This document shows positions 52,698 through 57,624 of a stretch of 57,624 nt of DNA, piece by piece. The first letter of the stretch is position 1. Each line of letters begins with the position of its first letter. The DNA is from Rhodospirillales bacterium (GTDB lineage: Bacteria; Pseudomonadota; Alphaproteobacteria; Rhodospirillales; Shumkoniaceae). The translations under genes and the position numbers were made by a program. The notes beneath the pieces are model-generated. The model ran no database searches. It worked only from the letters and a program-made list of their open reading frames with translations, and was not told the DNA's origin. The DNA is taken from positions 1-57,624 of the forward strand of contig JADHSV010000017.1 in assembly GCA_016776725.1 (NCBI GenBank). The letters run 5' to 3'.

Positions 52698-54593
52698 ATG
52701 ACGAGTCGATTTCTCAACAACCTAAGCGTCGGGGCGCGGCTGAATATTCTGGTCGGGCTGGCGCTGGCGGCCATTGCGGGTGCGGCGCTGCTTTTCGCAG
52801 CCGCCGACCGCAAGCTGGAAGTGGCGTTTGAAGAACACTCGGCCTCGACCCGCATCCGCGAACTGTCCTATCGGATCGAGGTCGGAATTTCGCGCCTTCG
52901 CAGCCATCAAAGCGCCTTTCTTGTCAACGGAAAAGCCGACGAGGTGGAAGGTTACGAACGCGAATCGGCCAAACTGGTTGCTTTTCTGCAGACCCTGGCC
53001 TCCATTCCCGAAGCCGACGAGGTGCGCAGCCGTGCCGATACCCTGAGCGACGGCATTGCCGAACACGCGACTGAATTCAGGAAGATCGCCGATACCGACG
53101 GCATGGGACCGGCCACGCGGGGCGCCACGCTGGAACGACTGATCCAATACCGGACCGACGAGATAGAAGCCCGATTCGCCGACATGGGGCTTCACACGCG
53201 GGCAGCCGGCGCATTGGCGATTTTGCGCAGTGAAAGCGAGCTTGTGGCCGGGCGGCCCGAAGCCGCCGCAGATCTGGACCGCAAACGTCGCGAAGTCTTC
53301 GACCCTCTGGTATGGAGGGCCCCGTTGGGTGAAAACGAACGCGCTACGATCTCCGTGACCATGGAAGCCTACGTTGCGGCCCTTGTTGAACTGGGCGAAT
53401 GGCGCGAAGTCAGGCGAACGACCGTTGCCCGTTTGGCCGAGATCATTGATTACCTGACGCCGGGTGTGGAAGCGTTGGCGGATTATCGCCGCGATGTGGC
53501 AAACGCCGTTGTTGCGGCGGAAGCCAGACGCGGCGAGGCGCGCTCGCTAATGCTGATTGGGGCCGGCGTCGTATTTGTCGTGTTTGCGGTTCTGGGGGTG
53601 GGGCTAGTCGTGGGAGTCAGTGGTCCCATCCGAAGCCTGGCGTTCGCCGCCCGTGACCTGGCCGGAGGAAACCGCGACGCCTTCATTGCGGAAAGGGCGA
53701 CCCCCGACGAGCTGGGTGATATTTCGCGGGCCCTGCGCCATACCCGCAACGCCCTGATCGACGCCGAAAACCGCGAACGCGTCGGCATTGATCGCGAGCG
53801 AGCGACTGATCAATTGTCGAAGGATGCCAAATTGGCGCTGGCCGACGCCATCGAGCAACGAATTGCCGCCGTCGCCGGCGGTTTGGCCGCCGCCGCATCC
53901 GAACTGAGCGACCTGGCTGTTGCGCTTGGCGATATGGCCGGTGAGGCAAGCTCGCGGGTGGGCGAAATTAACGTCGCGTCGGGCGAAACCAACGCCAACC
54001 TGCGTGAACTGGCGGGCGTGGCGTCAACCCTTCAAAACGCCGCCGAGGCCATATCCCAAAGGATATCCCACATTGGCCGCAATGGTGAAGGCGGGAAGGG
54101 GTCGGAACGCGCCATCGTGGTTTGGCCCGCAATCGAAAAGGAGGTGGGCCAGCGTCTGACGGAAATCACCAACGTGGCGGTGCGCGCCCGGCTGATGGCC
54201 TTGAACGGCGTCATTGCGGCCAAGCGCAACGGCGGCGAGGGCAAGGGGTTGGGCTTCGCCGACATCGCCCAAACCACAAAAGAAATCGCCAACCGGTTCA
54301 GCGCCGATATGGTCGATTTCCAGACGCGGATTTCCGACATTCTCGCGCCCATCGACGACATTGCGGGGGCTGTGGATTCCCAGGGAGCCGCGGCGCGGGA
54401 AATCATGCGCAATGCCGAAAGCGTGGTGGCCGGAACGTTGCAAATGTCCAACGCCGTCTCGCGCATCACCCGCAACGCCGGCGAGACCGAAAAGGTCGCC
54501 CACGAAATGCGTGCAAAGGCGGATACTGCGGCTCGGCAGTCCGAACTGCTGCTTGGGGAGATTACCGAAATTCTTGCGCAGATCCGCCAGTAA
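52698..54593 (+). CDS. chemoreceptor-like protein with degenerate signalling domain
   Basis: This 631-residue membrane protein has a helix at about 15-35, a helical periplasmic sensor, a second helix (about 275-300) and a HAMP domain (PIRSLAFAARDLAGGNRDAF). The C-terminal coiled coil resembles the methyl-accepting family, but its tip reads RARLMALNGVIAAKRNGGEG; the glutamate of the usual EAAR motif is alanine and there are two extra residues. The ATG at 52698 is chosen because the longer frame lies in the NUDIX gene. It may signal to a non-standard partner. No che gene is near. Confidence 0.8.
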   Translation: MTSRFLNNLSVGARLNILVGLALAAIAGAALLFAAADRKLEVAFEEHSASTRIRELSYRIEVGISRLRSHQSAFLVNGKADEVEGYERESAKLVAFLQTLASIPEADEVRSRADTLSDGIAEHATEFRKIADTDGMGPATRGATLERLIQYRTDEIEARFADMGLHTRAAGALAILRSESELVAGRPEAAADLDRKRREVFDPLVWRAPLGENERATISVTMEAYVAALVELGEWREVRRTTVARLAEIIDYLTPGVEALADYRRDVANAVVAAEARRGEARSLMLIGAGVVFVVFAVLGVGLVVGVSGPIRSLAFAARDLAGGNRDAFIAERATPDELGDISRALRHTRNALIDAENRERVGIDRERATDQLSKDAKLALADAIEQRIAAVAGGLAAAASELSDLAVALGDMAGEASSRVGEINVASGETNANLRELAGVASTLQNAAEAISQRISHIGRNGEGGKGSERAIVVWPAIEKEVGQRLTEITNVAVRARLMALNGVIAAKRNGGEGKGLGFADIAQTTKEIANRFSADMVDFQTRISDILAPIDDIAGAVDSQGAAAREIMRNAESVVAGTLQMSNAVSRITRNAGETEKVAHEMRAKADTAARQSELLLGEITEILAQIRQ

Positions 54594-54625
54594 TTGCCGG
54601 CGAACCTGCGCGAAAGAAACCTTTT

Positions 54626-55822
54626 CTAGTCGGCCCGCAATACGGCGACGCCCGGAAGTTCCTTGCCTTCCAGCCATTCTAGGAATGCGCCACCGGCGGT
54701 CGAGATATAGGTGAAATCATCCGCCGCCCCGGCCTTTTGCAGGGCCGCCACCGTGTCGCCGCCACCGGCCACGGAAAGCAGCTTGCCCTCCTTGGTGCGC
54801 TGGGCCGCGTATTGAGCGGCGGCGTTTGTGCCGACATCAAACGGCGCGATCTCGAAAGCGCCCATGGGGCCGTTCCACAGAACGGTCTCGCAGCCCTTGA
54901 ACAGGCTTTTGAGCTCAGCGATGGAATCGGGGCCGATATCGAGGATCATGGACCCTTCGGGCACGTCGCCGATGGCCACGGTTTGCGACGCTGCGCCTTC
55001 GGCGAATTCTTCGGCAACCACGGCGTCGGTGGGCAGAACGATATCGCAGCCCGCCTCGTCGGCAGCCGCCATGATCGCGCGGGCGTCTTCAGCCATGTCG
55101 TGTTCGCACAGCGATTTGCCGACCTTGACTCCCTTGGCGTTAAGGAACGTGTTGGCCATGCCGCCGCCGATGATCAGCAGATCGACCTTTTTGGCGAGGT
55201 TGCCCAGCACTTCCAGCTTGGTGGAGATCTTGGCGCCGCCGACCACGGCGGCAACCGGATGCTTGGGGGCGTCCAAAGCCGACGAGAGGGCTTCGAGTTC
55301 AGCCTGCATCAGGCGGCCCGCGGCGGCCGGAAGTAGTCTGGCCACGGCTTCGGTCGAGGCATGGGCCCGGTGCGAGCATGAAAACGCGTCGGTGACGTAG
55401 GCGTCGGCAAGGGCAGCCAGCTTTGCGGCGAAGGCCGGATCGTTATTCGTTTCCTCGGCATGGAAGCGCAGGTTCTCCAGCATGACGACATCGCCGTCCT
55501 TCATGGCGCCGATCACCCGGGCGGCGTCGTCGCCGACGCAATCGGTGGCGAATTCCACCGGTTTGCCCAGCGCGCGGCCCAGGGCCGTGGCCACCGGTTT
55601 AAGCGAAAACCCGGGCTTGACCTCGCCTTTCGGCCGTCCCAGGTGGGTCACAACGATAACCCGCGCGCCCTGAGCAGCCAGTTCCTTGAGCGTGGGAACC
55701 GTGCGGTCGATGCGGGTCGTATTGGTGACAACGCCGTCCTTCATGGGGACGTTCAGGTCGGCTCGGACCAACACCCGTTTTCCGGACACGTCAAAGCCGT
55801 CAAGCGTTTTGAATTTCGTCAT
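54626..55822 (-). CDS. pgk: phosphoglycerate kinase
   Basis: This 398-residue glycolytic/gluconeogenic enzyme transfers phosphate between 1,3-bisphosphoglycerate and ADP. It has the family signature [14 protein letters not shown], substrate-binding [31 protein letters not shown] and GGGDTVAAL. Length is standard. The ATG at 55822 ([10 protein letters not shown]) is preferred over an ATT two codons upstream. No gap or tpi gene is adjacent. It is convergent with the chemoreceptor-like gene. Confidence 0.97.
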   Translation of the reverse strand: MTKFKTLDGFDVSGKRVLVRADLNVPMKDGVVTNTTRIDRTVPTLKELAAQGARVIVVTHLGRPKGEVKPGFSLKPVATALGRALGKPVEFATDCVGDDAARVIGAMKDGDVVMLENLRFHAEETNNDPAFAAKLAALADAYVTDAFSCSHRAHASTEAVARLLPAAAGRLMQAELEALSSALDAPKHPVAAVVGGAKISTKLEVLGNLAKKVDLLIIGGGMANTFLNAKGVKVGKSLCEHDMAEDARAIMAAADEAGCDIVLPTDAVVAEEFAEGAASQTVAIGDVPEGSMILDIGPDSIAELKSLFKGCETVLWNGPMGAFEIAPFDVGTNAAAQYAAQRTKEGKLLSVAGGGDTVAALQKAGAADDFTYISTAGGAFLEWLEGKELPGVAVLRAD

Positions 55823-55934
55823 AATCAATTTTTCCGTCTGTTCTAAGTGTCATGCGCACAGGATGTGCCGACCCGCAGATTTATGCGAATTGGAACGCCA
55901 AAAGGCAAGGAAAGTTTGTGAGAGATCGTGTCGT

Positions 55935-56267
55935 TTAGCGCCTGAAAAAGTAGCTGGCCTTCAGGGTTTCAAAAAACAAGCGGCCAATTCGTAAAATGTC
56001 CTCGCGGGCCTTTTGCAGCTTTTCGGCAAAATTTTCGTCCGTGGGGGCGTGACGGATTTCTTCGGCCAGATCCTGTCCTTGCGACAGATTAATCGCCTTT
56101 TGACCATCAGCGGAAAGATCAACGGTATCGTGAACGGAGCGGGCTCGTACCGTTGTCGTCGTTTCCTGGGAAACGGAAATATTGGTGACGCCGAGACTGG
56201 TCGCACTGGTGCTCCCGCCCATTCCGCGAGCGCGGTCACCCAACTGAGAGGAATCAATTTCCACCAT
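55935..56267 (-). CDS. hypothetical protein, 110 residues
   Basis: The frame from the ATG at 56267 encodes a small protein beginning MVEIDSSQLGDRARGMGGST, with a Ser/Thr-rich first half and a helical second half (EKLQKAREDILRIGRLFFET). The pattern of VDLSADGQKAINLSQ followed by a helix vaguely recalls anti-sigma-28 or flagellar accessory proteins, but the match is too weak to name. It lies 34 bp after the Sel1-haemerythrin gene on the same strand and may be co-transcribed with it. No clear ribosome site was seen. Confidence 0.55.
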   Translation of the reverse strand: MVEIDSSQLGDRARGMGGSTSATSLGVTNISVSQETTTTVRARSVHDTVDLSADGQKAINLSQGQDLAEEIRHAPTDENFAEKLQKAREDILRIGRLFFETLKASYFFRR

Positions 56268-56301
56268 AACGTCTGAAGGATACCACAATTTCCCGCTTTC
56301 T

Positions 56302-57399
56302 TCACCGGAATATCGTTTTGTACCGCAGGTCCCTGTCAAGAACGTGCACGGTCATCCAGCTTCTAAGAAACTCGGATACCTCCGTTGTCAATTGATTTGC
56401 CTCGGAACCCGAAAGGTTGCGGCCATGAAACGCGAGAACCTGATCCTGAAGCCGCTTATGTTGCAGCTGGTGCTCCTTTAATTGAGGGAATTTGCTTGCT
56501 GCAAGCAACTCTTCCTCTCGTCGGAAGTGATAGACCGTGTAGCTCAACATATCGTCAAACATCTCTCCGAGGACCGTGACCTCATTGCCGTAAACCCATG
56601 CCCGGTAGAGCATATTGATGAGGCTGAAAAGCCGCATATGCTGGTCGTCGAGTTCCTCGTTTCCGACAGCGTAGACGTCTTTCCAGGGAATTAGCGTCAT
56701 GGTCTCTCCCCATTCGGCGCGTTTGGCGTTCCATTCCCGGGCCATCCGTTTGGCCCGTTCGAGATCCTTGCGGGACAGCCGTTTGGCTACCTTCTCGCGA
56801 AGCGCCCGGGCTGCTTTTTGCCCCTTGACGGGCAGATCCCTTACGGCGAATTCCAGCCATACAAAGGCTTTTACGTAGTCCCGTCCCGTCCCCATGCCTT
56901 CGCCGTACATGCGTGCGAGATTGTATTCCGCGCGCGGATGAGACTGTTCAGCCGCCTTGCGAAACCACTTCAACGCCTCGTCGTAGTCCACATCTGTGCC
57001 GAGTCCGCGGCGGTACACGACACCAAGGTTGTTCTGCGCGCCGGCATGGTCCGCCTCGGCGGCCTTCTTGAGCCATATTATCGCTTCCGCGTGGTTTTTA
57101 CCCTCGCGCTGGTGCAGGACGCCGAGATTATATTGCGCGCTGGCGTACCCCTGAACGGCGGCTTTACGGAACCATTTTTCGGCCTCGCCCTGATCCACCG
57201 CCACACCTTGGCCACGACGGTACATCAATCCGATGTTATTCTGGGCGGCGGCTTTTCCGTTGTGAGCAAGAGGGAACCACTCTTGGTAGGCTGTTTTGAA
57301 GTCGCGCGCCTTGTAGGCGGCCATTCCCCCGTCGAAGCCCGCATGGACCGGAAGCACGAGGAGAAACAGAATTACTGTGGCGAGACTGATGCGTATCAT
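56302..57399 (-). CDS. exported Sel1-repeat/bacteriohaemerythrin fusion protein
   Basis: This 365-residue protein starts with a signal peptide (MIRISLATVILFLLVLPVHA). Residues 25-190 form about four to five Sel1 repeats (AAQNNIGLMYRRGQGVA, SAQYNLGVLHQREG, GAQNNLGVVYRRGLG, RAEYNLARMYGEGMG). A basic linker follows, and residues 235-365 form a haemerythrin domain. All seven di-iron ligands are visible: His254, His291, Glu295, His310, His314, His352 and Asp357. The ATG at 57399 opens the signal peptide. Joining an exported repeat scaffold to an O2-binding domain is unusual. It probably acts as an envelope oxygen or NO sensor or carrier. Confidence 0.9.
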   Translation of the reverse strand: MIRISLATVILFLLVLPVHAGFDGGMAAYKARDFKTAYQEWFPLAHNGKAAAQNNIGLMYRRGQGVAVDQGEAEKWFRKAAVQGYASAQYNLGVLHQREGKNHAEAIIWLKKAAEADHAGAQNNLGVVYRRGLGTDVDYDEALKWFRKAAEQSHPRAEYNLARMYGEGMGTGRDYVKAFVWLEFAVRDLPVKGQKAARALREKVAKRLSRKDLERAKRMAREWNAKRAEWGETMTLIPWKDVYAVGNEELDDQHMRLFSLINMLYRAWVYGNEVTVLGEMFDDMLSYTVYHFRREEELLAASKFPQLKEHQLQHKRLQDQVLAFHGRNLSGSEANQLTTEVSEFLRSWMTVHVLDRDLRYKTIFR

Positions 57400-57489
57400 A
57401 CCCCTCCCTTTCCATGTTCGGCGAAACCCGCAAATAGGGCATTCTACGCGAGCAAAATGATAGCTGACCTTCAACCCCGATTTGACTAA

Positions 57490-57624
57490 GAGCCTGACTG
57501 AAAAAGAGTTGAGTGGAATCAGTCACTTGTGATTCATTCGTTGTGACCAAACAATGAAGGAGACACAAGATGTGGACCGAGACCACTCGCCCCAAGTATG
57601 AACGCGACAACACCCGATATGCAA
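57490..57624 (+). mobile_element. left end of an IS5-family insertion sequence, cut by the window edge
   Basis: The element appears to start at about 57490 with GAGCCTGACTG, directly preceded by TAA (57487-57489), which suits a TNA target. GAATCA at 57516-57521 and TGATTC at 57530-57535 form a subterminal hairpin. The transposase gene starts at 57570. The right end lies outside the window, so borders are tentative. Confidence 0.65.
57570..57624 (+). CDS. IS5-family transposase, N-terminal fragment
   Basis: The ATG at 57570, behind AAGGAG, opens MWTETTRPKYERDNTRYA, closely matching the start of IS5-group (IS427-like) transposases. Only 18 codons are visible before the window ends. Catalytic residues are not in view. 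Confidence 0.75.
   Translation, partial: MWTETTRPKYERDNTRYA

Noticed and set aside
55935-56267. FlgM anti-sigma-28 factor
   Set aside because: Only a loose resemblance in a Ser/Asp-rich segment and one helix; no flagellar genes are in the window.

Overview
The window looks like chromosomal DNA of a free-living alphaproteobacterium, most likely of the Rhodospirillales sensu lato. This is inferred from the GC-rich coding sequence, dense operons with 1-4 bp overlaps, many binding-protein-dependent carboxylate and sugar importers (TTT, TRAP-TAXI, TRAP-DctPQM, ProXWV), a compact psp operon, MsrPQ and DUF6165. No tRNA, rRNA or CRISPR array was seen. Apart from a terminase-small-subunit relic (49934-50293) and the left end of an IS5-type element (57490-57624), the region reads as metabolic and housekeeping accessory DNA.

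Left third (1-20968), organic acid uptake. After a structured repeat (35-297) and a TIM-barrel isomerase, a leftward five-gene operon (6313-1209) holds response regulator TctD, kinase TctE, an orphan binding protein, an isocitrate-lyase/PEP-mutase-type lyase and a malate/lactate dehydrogenase. It diverges from tctC-tctB-tctA and an MmgE/PrpD enzyme, so sensing, import and catabolism of one unknown (tri)carboxylate appear encoded together. ProXWV (14237-11055), a TAXI-TRAP system (17580-14690), a GntR regulator, an HpaI-type aldolase and a LarA-like protein follow.

Middle (20965-34819). Two GT9 glycosyltransferases and a DUF6165 protein form a leftward operon, with a divergent methyltransferase. 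Next come an IlvD/Edd-type dehydratase, a large receiver-domain protein, the MsrQ/MsrP methionine-sulfoxide repair pair, a YHS protein, a GST, and the phage-shock region: pspF divergent from pspA, a possible mini-ORF, pspB and two PspC-domain genes behind a sigma-54 promoter.

Right part (34945-57624). A tightly coupled glycoside cluster runs rightward: NagB-like protein, Gfo/Idh/MocA oxidoreductase, EamA permease, GH116, LacD-like aldolase, fucose/arabinose-isomerase-like protein, GH31, then TRAP DctQ-DctM-DctP. It is followed by a Sel1 protein, a di-haem peroxidase, the terminase relic, a class III nucleotide cyclase, a NUDIX hydrolase, a divergent chemoreceptor-like protein, phosphoglycerate kinase, a small unknown protein, an exported Sel1-haemerythrin fusion and the IS edge.

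Items most worth follow-up: the three-way-junction repeat at 35-297; the sensor-lyase-transporter cluster; the exported Sel1-haemerythrin fusion; the kinase-less glycoside operon with its altered NagB-like protein; the duplicated msrQ start; and GC-rich hairpins placed directly after every binding-protein gene that precedes its permease genes.
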